Shown here: one piece after another, positions 45,451 to 54,280 of the stretch
Numbering within the stretch: the stretch's first letter is position 1
How the letters are laid out: every line of letters starts with the position of its first letter
Source of the DNA: an uncultured Prevotellaceae bacterium
GTDB lineage: Bacteria; Bacteroidota; Bacteroidia; Bacteroidales; Bacteroidaceae
NCBI GenBank assembly: GCA_949295905.1
Contig: CASFNA010000007.1
Span: 230,276 to 294,275 of the forward strand
Direction: 5' to 3'
DNA: 64,000 nucleotides
Program-made: the position numbers and the translations under genes
The notes under the pieces: model-generated
Told to the model about the DNA's origin: nothing
What the model saw: the letters and a program-made list of their open reading frames with translations, nothing else
Database searches by the model: none

Positions 45451-46734
45451 TTAAATCTGCGCGAGCGCCTGCCTGAGGTCGTCGATGATGTCGTCCGCGT
45501 CCTCGATGCCTACCGAGAGGCGGATTAGGTCGGGGGCGATGCCTGCCTCGCGCAGCTGCCCGTCACTAAGCTGGCGGTGCGTATGGCTGGCCGGATGGAG
45601 AACGCAAGAGCGTGCGTCGGCCACATGCGTGGCGATATGCACGAGCCGCAGCGAGTCCATGAACCTGACGGCGGTGTCGCGGTCGCCCTTCAGTCCGAAA
45701 GCCATTACGCCGCAAGAGCCGTCGGGCAGGTATTTTTGTCCAAGCCCGTATGCCTCGTCGTCCTTCAGTCCGCAGTATCTCACCCATGCCACGCGCGGGT
45801 CGGCGTGCAGGAATTCGGCCACACGTTGCGCGTTTTCGCAGTGCCTCTTGACGCGCAGGTGAAGCGTCTCGAGTCCGAGGTTGAGCAGGAACGCGTTTTG
45901 CGGCGACGGTATCGAACCGAGGTCGCGCATGAGCTGCGCCACGAGCTTAGTCATGTAAGCCATCTTGCCGAACGCCTTGGTGTAGGTCAGTCCGTGGTAG
46001 CTCTCGTCGGGAGTGGTAAGCCCCGGAAACTTGGCGGCGTGCGCATCCCAGTCGAAGTTGCCGCTGTCAACGACGCATCCGCCCACCTGCGTGGCGTGTC
46101 CGTCCATGTATTTCGTTGTGGAATGCACCACTATGTCGGCTCCCCACTCGAACGGACGGCAGTTCACCGGTGTGGCGAACGTGTTGTCTACGATGAGGGG
46201 CACGCCGTTCCTATGCGCTATGCGTGCGAACTTCTCGATGTCGAGCACGCGGCATCCGGGATTGGATATCGTCTCGCCGAACAAGGCTTTCGTGTTCGGG
46301 CGGAAAGCTTTTTGTATTTCGTCTTCGTCCGCATCCTGGTTGACGAAGGTGCATTCTATGCCGAGCTTCTTCATCGTAACGCCGAAGAGGTTGAACGTTC
46401 CGCCGTAAATTTCGTTGGAAGCAACGATGTGGTCGCCAGCCTCGCAGATGTTGAACACGGCGTAGAAGTTGGCCGCCTGGCCTGACGATGTGAGCATAGC
46501 CCCCACTCCGCCCTCGAGGGCGGCTATCTTGGCAGCCACCGCGTCGCTTGTAGGATTTTGCAGGCGCGTGTAAAAGTAGCCTTCCTTCTTCAGGTCGAAG
46601 AGCATCCCCATCTCGTCACTGTCATCGTATTTGAACGTCGTGCTCTGCACGATTGGCGGCTGTACGGGCTCGCCGTTCTTGGGTTTCCACCCGCCACGGA
46701 CGCAGAGCGTCGCCGTTTTCAGTTTCTTTTCCAT
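45451..46734 (-). CDS. metY: O-acetylhomoserine sulfhydrylase (PLP)
   Basis: A 427-residue Cys/Met-metabolism PLP enzyme that makes homocysteine from O-acetylhomoserine and sulfide. Key parts: YTRLQNPTSDAVAAKIAALE (about 55-74), the segment GETISNPGCRVLDIE (153-167), IVDNTFATP (181-189) with the PLP aspartate, and K208 in VVHSTTKYMDGH. Length (about 430) and the long insert after position 210 fit MetY rather than cystathionine gamma-synthase (about 380); methionine gamma-lyase is less likely. I chose MEKKLKTATL at complement 46734, since the longer frame crosses the promoter -7 box. Confidence 0.92.
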   Translation of the reverse strand: MEKKLKTATLCVRGGWKPKNGEPVQPPIVQSTTFKYDDSDEMGMLFDLKKEGYFYTRLQNPTSDAVAAKIAALEGGVGAMLTSSGQAANFYAVFNICEAGDHIVASNEIYGGTFNLFGVTMKKLGIECTFVNQDADEDEIQKAFRPNTKALFGETISNPGCRVLDIEKFARIAHRNGVPLIVDNTFATPVNCRPFEWGADIVVHSTTKYMDGHATQVGGCVVDSGNFDWDAHAAKFPGLTTPDESYHGLTYTKAFGKMAYMTKLVAQLMRDLGSIPSPQNAFLLNLGLETLHLRVKRHCENAQRVAEFLHADPRVAWVRYCGLKDDEAYGLGQKYLPDGSCGVMAFGLKGDRDTAVRFMDSLRLVHIATHVADARSCVLHPASHTHRQLSDGQLREAGIAPDLIRLSVGIEDADDIIDDLRQALAQI

Positions 46735-46785
46735 TATATATCCTTTCGTTTTTACCGCCGCGCAGTAGTATGCCGCGCGCGGCTG

Positions 46786-46818
46786 CAAAGGTAAAATAAA
46801 AAATTGACAGACGGCAAA
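46786..46818 (-). promoter_or_regulatory. metY promoter
   Basis: -7 box TACCTTTG (complement 46786-46793), -33 box TTTG (complement 46815-46818), spacing 21 bp; leader about 46 nt. No SAM riboswitch fold was recognised in it. Confidence 0.75.
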
Positions 46819-46979
46819 GAGTACGGCTTAAATAGTGTTTTTTGTCGCTTCATGCAGCCGTTACGCTTGTATTCCGTAAGCATTGCTCCTCCAACACTGT
46901 CCTTTTGTACGCCACGGCATGGCTGCCAAACAAACAAGACCGCACAGCCTGCATAACTGATTGACATGCAGCACATTGC

Positions 46980-47060
46980 AAAAGGCGGCTTTTCACAATG
47001 CAAAAGACGGTTTTTCAGCGTACAAAAGACGGCATTCCGCAATGCGGAATGCCGTCTTTT
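46980..47060. repeat. R22 array 12 ending in a perfect 17-bp hairpin
   Basis: Units AAAAGGCGGCTTTT, AAAAGACGGTTTTT, then AAAAGACGGCATTCCGC (47024-47040) and its exact complement (47044-47060) with a 3-nt loop. Lies 52 bp past the GH31 stop and works as a terminator on paper in both directions. Spacer 46820-47112 otherwise empty. Confidence 0.88.
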
Positions 47061-47112
47061 ACAAACAGAGAGGTTTACAATGTGTTGCGCATCCGCGTAA
47101 CACCGGCACACG

Positions 47113-49566
47113 TTACAGCTTCAACGTCACCTTCTTCCCTGTGTAGGCTACGCTCTTCTCCTTGCCGTCAGGAGTGCGCACCGTGAACGTGCGGCGCGCG
47201 AGCATACCCGGATAAGAACCGCGGCGGGCGCCTATTGTGAGGCGGCGCGACGACTCGTCCCACGTAATAGGGATTTCGGTATATGCGCCGCGCTCGTAGT
47301 TGTAATTGTCGAACTCGTCCTCATAGAGCACGAAACGGCCGTCGGCTCCGGGATATACGCACAGCGTTAGCGCGTCCCAAGGCTTCTCCGTGGCGTACTG
47401 AACGTCGGGGCCGAGCGGCACAATGCTGCCCGCGCGGACGTAAAGGGGGATGTCGGCCAGGGTCACCGTGCGCGTTATCTCCTGTCCGCCGCTGAATTTC
47501 TCGCCCGTCCAATAGTCATACCACGACGCGCCCTTGGGCAGATAGACCGTTGCCTGCTTCTCCTGCGTGAAGTCAACCGGCGCAGCCGCGCTTCCGGCCG
47601 TGCCCTCGTTACTGCTGTTCCAGCCAGTCAGCGCGTCCATCTTGACGGCCTTTTCGGTGGTGTACTGGGCGTTGAGCACGGGCGCAACGAGCAGCGCGCG
47701 GCCGAACATATACTCGTCGGCCATGTCGAGCACGCGGCTGTCCCCGGGGAAATCCATAGCCAACGCACGCATGAAGGAGCCCTGGCGACTGGTAACCTCC
47801 CATGAGGTTGAATAGATGTAGGGCAGCAACGAATAGCGCAGGCGTATCATTTTCTCGATTGCGTCATACACGGGCTCGCCCTTCTTGCCGAACAGATAGA
47901 TTTCGCGCGGAGTGTCGGCACCGTGCGAGCGCATCATCGGCGTGAACGCGCCGAACTGCATCCAGCGCACAAACAGCTCCTGATACAGCGGGTTCTTTGT
48001 GGCCGTGCCGTCGCTGAGATTGTACTGCCCGGCGAAGAATCCGCCTATGTCGCAGTTCCAGTGGGGCATTCCGCAGAGCGAGAAGTTTAGCCCGGCAGGC
48101 ACTTGCTTGCGCAGATTCTCCCATGAGGAGGCCACATCGCCCGTCCACACGTTTGACCCGTAGCGTTGCTGTCCGAGAAAGCCTGAACGCGTAAGGATGA
48201 ACACGCGCTTGGCCGAAGTGGCCTCGCGCTGGTGCTCGTACACGCCGCCGACGCACATCAGGGGATAAGCGTTGCGCACCTTGCGGAACGAGCCGAGGCT
48301 GGTTTTCTGGTCGAGGTCTGACGGAACGGCGTCGAGATGGTCGGGGTCTGTCGAGTCCATCCACCACGCGTCCATGCCATATTTGAATATTCCGGCGTCG
48401 AGATACTTCCAGTAAATGTCTCGGGCTTCGGGCGAATAGGCGTCATACACCTTCACGCCCGAGGGATAATCAGGATTGGGAGGCCACCCCTCGGTGCCCG
48501 ACGGGGGCCACGTCTTGAAGTCATAGAGCAGGCCTTTAGCCGCGAGTTCGCGGTAAGGCTTTGTATTAGGGCCGAACGACTGCCAGATGGAGATGGCCAT
48601 GTGGGCGTTCATCGAGTGCACATCGTCGAGCATCTTCTGCGGATTCGGGAACGCGGTGTTAAGAAACTCCATGGCGTTCCACAGGTAATTGTTGCCCCAA
48701 TACTGCCAGTCCTGTATTATTCCGTCGAGAGGCACGCCCAGCTCGCGGTACTTGCGCACCACGCCCACCGTCTCGTCCTGGCTCTTGTACCGCTCCTTGC
48801 TCTGCCAGAAGCCGTAAGTCCACAGCGGGAACATGGGCACCTGCCCCGTCAGCCCGCGCACGCGGGCCACCACGCCGTCGGCCGTGCCGCCGTACATGAA
48901 ATAGTAATCCACGCACGAGCCCACCTCGAAGTCGAAACGCGTGCCGTCGGCGTTGTCGGTGAACGTCACGGGCGAATAGTTGTCAAGGTACAGGCCGTAG
49001 CCCTTTATTGACTGGAAGAAGGGGCTGCTGTCCTCCAAGTTGCTCTGTATAAGGTATTTCTGCTGGTCGCGCTGACTCATCTTGCCCGTCTGGAGCTGAC
49101 CCAGTCCGTAAATGGCCTCGTCCTTGTCAAGGCGGAAAGCCTGGCTAACACGGTAGTAGCCCTTGTCTACCCCACTCTCGATTGGCGTGAACACGGGCGC
49201 GCCCTGCTCCTTCAACAGGCTGTTGCCGTCGGCGTCGGCGAAGCACGCCAACCCATCCTTCTTATCCAGCGTCACGCTAATCTCGCCGCTCGTCAGCGTC
49301 ACCGCGCCGTCAGTCTCGGCCACCTTCAGCTTCGTCTTGCCCGGCGTCATCACCACTGCAAGGCTCTTCTCTGCGGGCATCGACGCCTGCGGCCACTTCA
49401 CCACGCGGACAATCGACGGCGAATAAAACATAACCTCGCACCTGAACTTGCCGTCCTGAACGTCGAGACGCAGGCCGTGCGCCGTACGCTCCACCGTCTG
49501 CGCCGCCACGGGCAGGCACACGGCAAGCACCGCCAAGGCCGCGAATAAAAAACGAAATGCTTTCAT
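47113..49566 (-). CDS. Secreted GH31 glycoside hydrolase (alpha-xylosidase/alpha-glucosidase type)
   Basis: An 817-residue secreted glycosidase with a signal peptide ending near VCLPVAAQ. A galactose-mutarotase-like N-domain (about 25-210) precedes the GH31 barrel. The nucleophile is D404 in DAWWMDSTDPDH, and the probable acid/base D477 in NVWTGDVASSW. The 'AWWMD' setting resembles alpha-xylosidases of Bacteroidetes (usually AWWxDATEP); here the Glu two after Ser-Thr is Asp, so substrate choice is open. C-terminal beta-domains (about 640-817) follow. No susCD genes are near, so this is not an obvious polysaccharide utilisation locus. Confidence 0.9.
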   Translation of the reverse strand: MKAFRFLFAALAVLAVCLPVAAQTVERTAHGLRLDVQDGKFRCEVMFYSPSIVRVVKWPQASMPAEKSLAVVMTPGKTKLKVAETDGAVTLTSGEISVTLDKKDGLACFADADGNSLLKEQGAPVFTPIESGVDKGYYRVSQAFRLDKDEAIYGLGQLQTGKMSQRDQQKYLIQSNLEDSSPFFQSIKGYGLYLDNYSPVTFTDNADGTRFDFEVGSCVDYYFMYGGTADGVVARVRGLTGQVPMFPLWTYGFWQSKERYKSQDETVGVVRKYRELGVPLDGIIQDWQYWGNNYLWNAMEFLNTAFPNPQKMLDDVHSMNAHMAISIWQSFGPNTKPYRELAAKGLLYDFKTWPPSGTEGWPPNPDYPSGVKVYDAYSPEARDIYWKYLDAGIFKYGMDAWWMDSTDPDHLDAVPSDLDQKTSLGSFRKVRNAYPLMCVGGVYEHQREATSAKRVFILTRSGFLGQQRYGSNVWTGDVASSWENLRKQVPAGLNFSLCGMPHWNCDIGGFFAGQYNLSDGTATKNPLYQELFVRWMQFGAFTPMMRSHGADTPREIYLFGKKGEPVYDAIEKMIRLRYSLLPYIYSTSWEVTSRQGSFMRALAMDFPGDSRVLDMADEYMFGRALLVAPVLNAQYTTEKAVKMDALTGWNSSNEGTAGSAAAPVDFTQEKQATVYLPKGASWYDYWTGEKFSGGQEITRTVTLADIPLYVRAGSIVPLGPDVQYATEKPWDALTLCVYPGADGRFVLYEDEFDNYNYERGAYTEIPITWDESSRRLTIGARRGSYPGMLARRTFTVRTPDGKEKSVAYTGKKVTLKL

Positions 49567-49604
49567 CGATATGTGTTTTTTACAGTTTTAAAATATAAAC
49601 GTTG

Positions 49605-49636
49605 CAAAGATAACAATTAATCGCATAACGAACAAG
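49605..49636 (-). promoter_or_regulatory. GH31 gene promoter
   Basis: -7 box TATCTTTG (complement 49605-49612) with CTTG (complement 49633-49636) 20 bp upstream; leader about 33 nt. Confidence 0.6.
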
Positions 49637-49689
49637 CATCCCCATGCTTTTCCTTTGTCCAAAGCCCTAAATCACGCCGTTTTCCGAAA

Positions 49690-49790
49690 TGCGGCCTTTC
49701 GCATTGCAAAAGGCCGCATTTCGTCTTCTAAAAAGCCGTCTTTTACACGCTAAAAGGCCGTCAATTGCAATGCAAAAGGCGGCATTGGGG
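49690..49790. repeat. R22 array 13
   Basis: Five units: TGCGGCCTTTC (partial), AAAAGGCCGCATTTC, AAAAAGCCGTCTTTT, AAAAGGCCGTCAATT and AAAAGGCGGCATT, spacers GCATTGC, GTCTTCT, ACACGCT, GCAATGC. The last R22 array before the ribosomal cluster; nothing else is seen at 49791-49907. Confidence 0.85.
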
Positions 49791-49907
49791 AAACAGCCTA
49801 CAACATTGCCGCATGTCTATTCGGCTACTATACGTTTAACAAGCTCAAAACAAGACACAACTATCAATCATTTAACGCTGTTCTGACAATTACATGTTTC
49901 TATTAAC

Positions 49908-49927
49908 ACGTGAGTTCGGTATAAGAT
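49908..49927. repeat. Solitary TIR20 end
   Basis: ACGTGAGTTCGGTATAAGAT, the best match to the consensus left end; no inverted partner was found within about 200 bp. It is 16 bp past the rplQ terminator. Confidence 0.6.
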
Positions 49928-49942
49928 AATATGAATTTAAAT

Positions 49943-49982
49943 GACAAAAAACGCTCCTTCCCGTCACGGAAAGGAGCGTTTA
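49943..49982 (-). terminator. Terminator of the ribosomal protein operon
   Basis: AACGCTCCTT (49950-49959) pairs with AAGGAGCGTT (49971-49980); on the minus strand it ends in TTTTTTG, 27 bp past the rplQ stop. Confidence 0.9.
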
Positions 49983-50008
49983 TAATAGAGATATACTTCT
50001 TAAATTGA

Positions 50009-50530
50009 TTATTCAGCCTTTGCTGCTTCTTCAGCAGGAGCTTCAGCCTTGGCTTCCTCTGTTGCCGAAGCCTCTGTTGCGGCTGCCTCTGCGGCAGGAG
50101 CGGTCTCGGCACCCTTCGAGCGGCGGCTACGACGGGTTTTCTTGGCAGCCTTCGGAGTCTTAGCCATGTTCTCGTCGAAGTCTACAAGCTCGATGAAGCA
50201 AACGTCGGCAGCGTCGCCCTGGCGTGTACCAAGCTTGATGATGCGTGTGTAGCCTCCGGGACGGTCGGCTATCTTCGGAGCTACTTCCTTGAAAAGCTCG
50301 GTCACGGCGTACTTGTTCTGCAAGTAACGGAATACGACACGGCGAGAAGTCGTTGTGTCAGTCTTTGAACGGGTAATCAAGGGCTCCACATACATCTTGA
50401 GGGCCTTAGCCTTTGCGAGAGTCGTAGTGATTCTTTTGTGCATTATCAGCGAGATTGCCATGTTTGCGAGCATAGCCTTACGGTGAGATGCAGTACGGCT
50501 CAGATGGTTGAATTTCTTATTATGTCTCAT
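50009..50530 (-). CDS. rplQ: 50S ribosomal protein L17
   Basis: A 173-residue L17. The conserved core (about 1-115) starts [20 protein letters not shown]; the C-terminal 55 residues are an Ala/Glu/Lys-rich low-complexity tail, longer than the E. coli protein (127 residues) but usual in Bacteroidetes. The ATG at 50530 is the family start; codons further up are not conserved. Last gene of the cluster. Confidence 0.97.
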   Translation of the reverse strand: MRHNKKFNHLSRTASHRKAMLANMAISLIMHKRITTTLAKAKALKMYVEPLITRSKTDTTTSRRVVFRYLQNKYAVTELFKEVAPKIADRPGGYTRIIKLGTRQGDAADVCFIELVDFDENMAKTPKAAKKTRRSRRSKGAETAPAAEAAATEASATEEAKAEAPAEEAAKAE

Positions 50531-50605
50531 TTTTGTTAATTCTTTTGGGGACAAACTGCCTGCCACGGCCGGCCGCCCTGTCGCAGCCGGCCTGTGGCGG
50601 CGTGA

Positions 50606-51598
50606 TTATTCTTTGTCCAATTTGTACTTTGAAATGTCAGTTCCAAACGACAGATTCAGACTCTCAAGCAAATCATCAAGCTCTGAAAGCGATTTCTTAC
50701 CGAAGTTGCGGAACTTCAAGAGGTCGGTCTTGTTGTACTGTACCAAGTCGCCGAGCGTCTCAACGTCAGCCGCCTTCAAACAGTTCAAGGCACGAACAGA
50801 GAGGTTCATGTCTACGAGCTTCGTCTTGAGCAGCTGACGCATATGGAGAACTTCCTCGTCAAACTCCTGGTTGCCGTCCACGTCGTTGTTCTCGAGAGTA
50901 ATCTTCTCGTCAGAGAACAGCATGAAATGGTAAATCAGGATTTTGGCGGCCTCTTTCAGCGCATCTTTCGGGTGTATGGAACCGTCCGTCGTAACTTCAA
51001 TAACCAGTTTGTCGTAGTCGGTCTTCTGCTCGACACGGTACGGCTCAACCGAATATTTCACGTTGCGTATCGGAGTGTAAATAGAATCGATAGGGATAAC
51101 GTTGACGTCAGTGCAGAACTCACGGTTTTCGTCGGCAGGGACGTAGCCGCGGCCCTTGTTGATGGTAAGGTCTATCTGCATTGAGGCTTTGGCATCTAAA
51201 TGACAAATCACCAAGTCAGGGTTTAACACTTCAAATCCAGTCAGATACTTACCGATGTCGCCTGCTTTGAACTCGGTAGAATTCTCCACGGTGACACTAA
51301 CTTTTTCGTTCTCGAATTCTTCTACTACTTGCTTGAACCTTACTTGCTTCAGGTTCAAGATAATGTTGGTGACATCCTCTTTTACGCCAGGTACAGAGGA
51401 AAACTCATGCTCAACACCAGCAATGCGTATGGTGTTGATAGCATAACCCTCAAGCGATGAAAGGAGAATGCGGCGCAAGGAGTTACCGATGGTAACACCG
51501 AAGCCAGGCTCAAGAGGACGGAACTCGAACTTGCCGAATTTGTCATTGGCCTCCAACATTACAACTTTATCAGGTTTTTGAAATGCTAATATCGCCAT
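50606..51598 (-). CDS. rpoA: RNA polymerase alpha subunit
   Basis: A 330-residue alpha subunit. The N-terminal dimer and assembly domain (about 1-235) has [20 protein letters not shown] (27-46). The C-terminal DNA-contact domain (about 250-330) has [19 protein letters not shown] and [19 protein letters not shown]. Between rpsD and rplQ as in most bacteria, 12 bp after rpsD. Confidence 0.98.
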   Translation of the reverse strand: MAILAFQKPDKVVMLEANDKFGKFEFRPLEPGFGVTIGNSLRRILLSSLEGYAINTIRIAGVEHEFSSVPGVKEDVTNIILNLKQVRFKQVVEEFENEKVSVTVENSTEFKAGDIGKYLTGFEVLNPDLVICHLDAKASMQIDLTINKGRGYVPADENREFCTDVNVIPIDSIYTPIRNVKYSVEPYRVEQKTDYDKLVIEVTTDGSIHPKDALKEAAKILIYHFMLFSDEKITLENNDVDGNQEFDEEVLHMRQLLKTKLVDMNLSVRALNCLKAADVETLGDLVQYNKTDLLKFRNFGKKSLSELDDLLESLNLSFGTDISKYKLDKE

Positions 51599-51610
51599 TA
51601 ACTTAATGAT

Positions 51611-52216
51611 TTATTTAGAGTACAACTCAACGATTAACTGCTCCTTTATGTTCTCGGGAATGTCGGCACGCTCCGGCTTGTGGAGAAGCTTGCCGCTCTT
51701 TGTATTCTCGTCCCACTCTATCCAAGGATACTTGCTGTGGTTGAAGCCTGCAAGCGCTGCCTCTATCACCTCAAGCGACTTAGCCTTCTCGCGAACACCG
51801 ACAACCTGTCCGGGCTTAACCGAATAAGAGGGGATGTTCACTACCTGGCCGTCAACCACGATGTGCCTGTGGCTTACCAACTGGCGCGCAGCCGCACGGG
51901 TGGGAGCGATACCAAGACGGAACACAACGTTGTCCAAACGGCACTCAAGGTTCTGCAGAAGAATCTCACCTGTAATGCCGTCAGCCTTGGCTGCCTTTTC
52001 AAACATATTACGGAACTGACGCTCAAGTACACCGTATGTGTATTTAGCTTTCTGCTTCTCTGCCAACATGACACCGTACTCAGACATCTTTCTGCGACGA
52101 TTGTTGCCATGCTGTCCAGGAGGGAAGTTTCTCCTGGACAAAACTTTGTCTGCGCCGAAAATAGGTTCACCAAAACGACGCGCGATTTTTGATTTCGGTC
52201 CTGTATATCTAGCCAT
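51611..52216 (-). CDS. rpsD: 30S ribosomal protein S4
   Basis: A 201-residue primary 16S-binding protein. The S4 RNA-binding domain (about 91-155) has [20 protein letters not shown] and [12 protein letters not shown]. The N-terminal zinc cysteines of the C+ form are absent ([11 protein letters not shown] in their place), so this is the zinc-free form. Confidence 0.98.
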   Translation of the reverse strand: MARYTGPKSKIARRFGEPIFGADKVLSRRNFPPGQHGNNRRRKMSEYGVMLAEKQKAKYTYGVLERQFRNMFEKAAKADGITGEILLQNLECRLDNVVFRLGIAPTRAAARQLVSHRHIVVDGQVVNIPSYSVKPGQVVGVREKAKSLEVIEAALAGFNHSKYPWIEWDENTKSGKLLHKPERADIPENIKEQLIVELYSK

Positions 52217-52292
52217 AATATCTTATTTGCTTTTCTGTCCCCCCAACATACTTGAAATGTATGCGGAGAAAATTTGAATTTGTGTACTTGGA

Positions 52293-52682
52293 TTAAACTC
52301 TTCTCCTCTTCGGAGGACGGCATCCGTTGTGCGGTAACGGAGTAACGTCTACAATCTCTGTAACCTCGATGCCTGCACCATGTACGGCACGGATAGCCGA
52401 CTCACGTCCGTTACCCGGTCCCTTCACATAAGCCTTGACCTTACGCAAGCCAAGGTCGTAAGCTACCTTCGCGCAATCCTCGGCCGCCATCTGTGCGGCA
52501 TAGGGAGTGTTCTTCTTTGAGCCACGGAAACCCATCTTTCCGGCAGAAGACCAAGATATTACCTGACCCTCGCTGTTGGCCAAAGACACGATGATATTGT
52601 TGAAAGAGCTATGAACATGAAGCTGGCCCATAGCGTCAACCTTTACATTCCTTTTCTTAGATGTTGCTGTTTTCTTTGCCAT
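52293..52682 (-). CDS. rpsK: 30S ribosomal protein S11
   Basis: A 129-residue platform protein of the small subunit. Family parts: [35 protein letters not shown] and the end [16 protein letters not shown]. It lies 9 bp after rpsM and 76 bp before rpsD. Confidence 0.98.
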   Translation of the reverse strand: MAKKTATSKKRNVKVDAMGQLHVHSSFNNIIVSLANSEGQVISWSSAGKMGFRGSKKNTPYAAQMAAEDCAKVAYDLGLRKVKAYVKGPGNGRESAIRAVHGAGIEVTEIVDVTPLPHNGCRPPKRRRV

Positions 52683-52691
52683 AACTAATTA

Positions 52692-53072
52692 TTATTTAGT
52701 AGCCTTTTTCTTATTAGCAACAGTCTTCTTCTTTCCCTTGCGGGTACGTGCGTTATTCTTTGTACTCTGACCGCGAACCGGAAGACCGTTACGATGACGT
52801 ATTCCACGATAGCAACCAATGTCCATAAGGCGCTTGATATTCATCTGAACCTCTGAACGGAGATCACCTTCTACCGTGTATTCAGCTCCGATAATCTCAC
52901 GGATTTTGGCTGCCTGGTCGTCAGTCCACTCGCTGACCTTCAGGTCACGGCTTACGCCTGCCTTGTCCAATATCTTTGCTGAACTACTTCGACCTATACC
53001 ATAGATATAAGTCAATGCGATTTCGCCACGCTTGTTCTGGGGCAAATCTACTCCAACAATTCTTATTGCCAT
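52692..53072 (-). CDS. rpsM: 30S ribosomal protein S13
   Basis: A 126-residue head protein of the small subunit. [20 protein letters not shown] start, [20 protein letters not shown] and the basic tail [14 protein letters not shown]. 29 bp after rpmJ. Confidence 0.98.
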   Translation of the reverse strand: MAIRIVGVDLPQNKRGEIALTYIYGIGRSSSAKILDKAGVSRDLKVSEWTDDQAAKIREIIGAEYTVEGDLRSEVQMNIKRLMDIGCYRGIRHRNGLPVRGQSTKNNARTRKGKKKTVANKKKATK

Positions 53073-53101
53073 TTTGTTATTGATAAATTAAAAAATTAAC
53101 T

Positions 53102-53218
53102 TTAGCCCTGACGTAATTTGTACTTAGGGTTCTTCTTGTTGATTACGTACAGGCGACCTTTACGACGTACTATCTTACAGTCGGGTGTACGCTTCTTGAT
53201 TGATGTTCTCGTCTTCAT
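53102..53218 (-). CDS. rpmJ: 50S ribosomal protein L36 (zinc-free form)
   Basis: A 38-residue protein starting [20 protein letters not shown] and ending NPKYKLRQG. The C+ form has three cysteines and a histidine binding zinc; here only the cysteine at position 14 remains (Thr at 11; no Cys at 27; Lys/Tyr near 33). This is the C- type. It lies 14 bp after infA and before rpsM, the standard place. Confidence 0.97.
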   Translation of the reverse strand: MKTRTSIKKRTPDCKIVRRKGRLYVINKKNPKYKLRQG

Positions 53219-53232
53219 ATATCTCTATAAAT

Positions 53233-53451
53233 TTATTTGTATCTGAACACTATTCTGCCTTTTGTCAAATCGTAAGGACTCATCTCGACTTTCACCTTGT
53301 CGCCAGGAAGAATCTTGATGTAGTGCATCCTCATCTTTCCTGAAATATGAGCCGTAATAGGACAGCCGTTCTCCAATTCAACACGGAACATTGCGTTTGA
53401 CAACGCCTCTACAATAGTTCCATCCTGCTCAATCGCGTCTTGCTTTGCCAT
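53233..53451 (-). CDS. infA: Translation initiation factor IF-1
   Basis: A 72-residue single OB-fold protein that blocks the ribosomal A site during initiation. [20 protein letters not shown] start and [19 protein letters not shown] end. It follows map by 11 bp. Confidence 0.98.
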   Translation of the reverse strand: MAKQDAIEQDGTIVEALSNAMFRVELENGCPITAHISGKMRMHYIKILPGDKVKVEMSPYDLTKGRIVFRYK

Positions 53452-53462
53452 TCTTGATAAAT

Positions 53463-54260
53463 TTATGAATTTCCTTCTAATTGTTCTACTTCTTTGAAAG
53501 AAGACAAAATTTCCGCCTTTCCCCTGCGCACAGCAACCGTGTGCTCAAAATGAGCGGCCGGCTTACCGTCACGCGTCCTTATTGTCCAACGGTCGGGCAT
53601 CATGTAAATGGAATTGCCACCCATCGTTATCATAGGCTCAATTGCAATACACATCCCCTCCTTCAGCATTACTCCGCTTCCACGCGTTCCGTAATTCGGG
53701 ACAGATGGGTCTTCATGCATATCACGACCTATACCATGACCTGTCAACTCCCTCACGACACCGTAACCAAAGGCTTCGCAATGCCCTTGAACCGTAGCAC
53801 CGATATCACCTACATGCTTGCCTGCCACCGCATTTCCGATTCCAAGCAACAAAGCTTCCTTCGTAACCTGAAGCAGATGCTTGACTTCAGGCGTGACTTC
53901 TCCTACACAAAAAGTATAACAAGAGTCACCGTTGAAACCGTCTAACAACGCGCCGCAGTCAACCGAGATTATATCGCCTTCCTTAAGCACAGTCTTACCA
54001 TCGGGTATGCCGTGGACGACTGTCTCGTTTACAGAAGTACAAATACTCGCAGGGAAAGGACCTCCGTATGGATTGGGAAAGCCTTTGAACGTAGGTATCG
54101 CCCCGTTGTCCCTTATAAACTCTTCCGCAATCCTGTCCAACTGGAGCGTTGTAACACCCGGCTTGATATGTTTTCCTATCTCGCCGAGTGTTTTAGCAAC
54201 CAATCCGTTGGCAGCACGCATCAACTCTATTTCATCTTCTGTCTTGAGAAATATCTTCAT
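53463..54260 (-). CDS. map: Methionine aminopeptidase, type I
   Basis: A 265-residue metalloprotease that removes the first methionine of new proteins. Metal ligands are visible in [16 protein letters not shown] (two Asp), the [12 protein letters not shown] histidine, and the glutamates in AIEPMI and AHFEHTVAV. No N-terminal SH3-like extension (type Ia). It sits between secY and infA without adk in between, normal for Bacteroidetes. Confidence 0.97.
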   Translation of the reverse strand: MKIFLKTEDEIELMRAANGLVAKTLGEIGKHIKPGVTTLQLDRIAEEFIRDNGAIPTFKGFPNPYGGPFPASICTSVNETVVHGIPDGKTVLKEGDIISVDCGALLDGFNGDSCYTFCVGEVTPEVKHLLQVTKEALLLGIGNAVAGKHVGDIGATVQGHCEAFGYGVVRELTGHGIGRDMHEDPSVPNYGTRGSGVMLKEGMCIAIEPMITMGGNSIYMMPDRWTIRTRDGKPAAHFEHTVAVRRGKAEILSSFKEVEQLEGNS

Positions 54261-54280
54261 TCAGTACAGAAATTCCGCAA

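Noticed and set aside
45451-46788. Longer N-terminus for metY (and similar extensions for aspC, glycerate kinase, tolC, the regulator, L17, L6 and membrane protein III)
   Set aside because: The extra codons cross a clear promoter box or repeats and have no family match; internal starts give canonical N-termini.
47113-49566. Polysaccharide utilisation locus around the GH31 gene
   Set aside because: No susC/susD pair, sensor or other glycosidases are nearby.
3560-49790. R22 arrays as CRISPR arrays
   Set aside because: Repeats are 15 bp with 7-bp spacers and 3-5 units, many times over; CRISPR spacers are about 30 bp and unique, and no cas genes are present.
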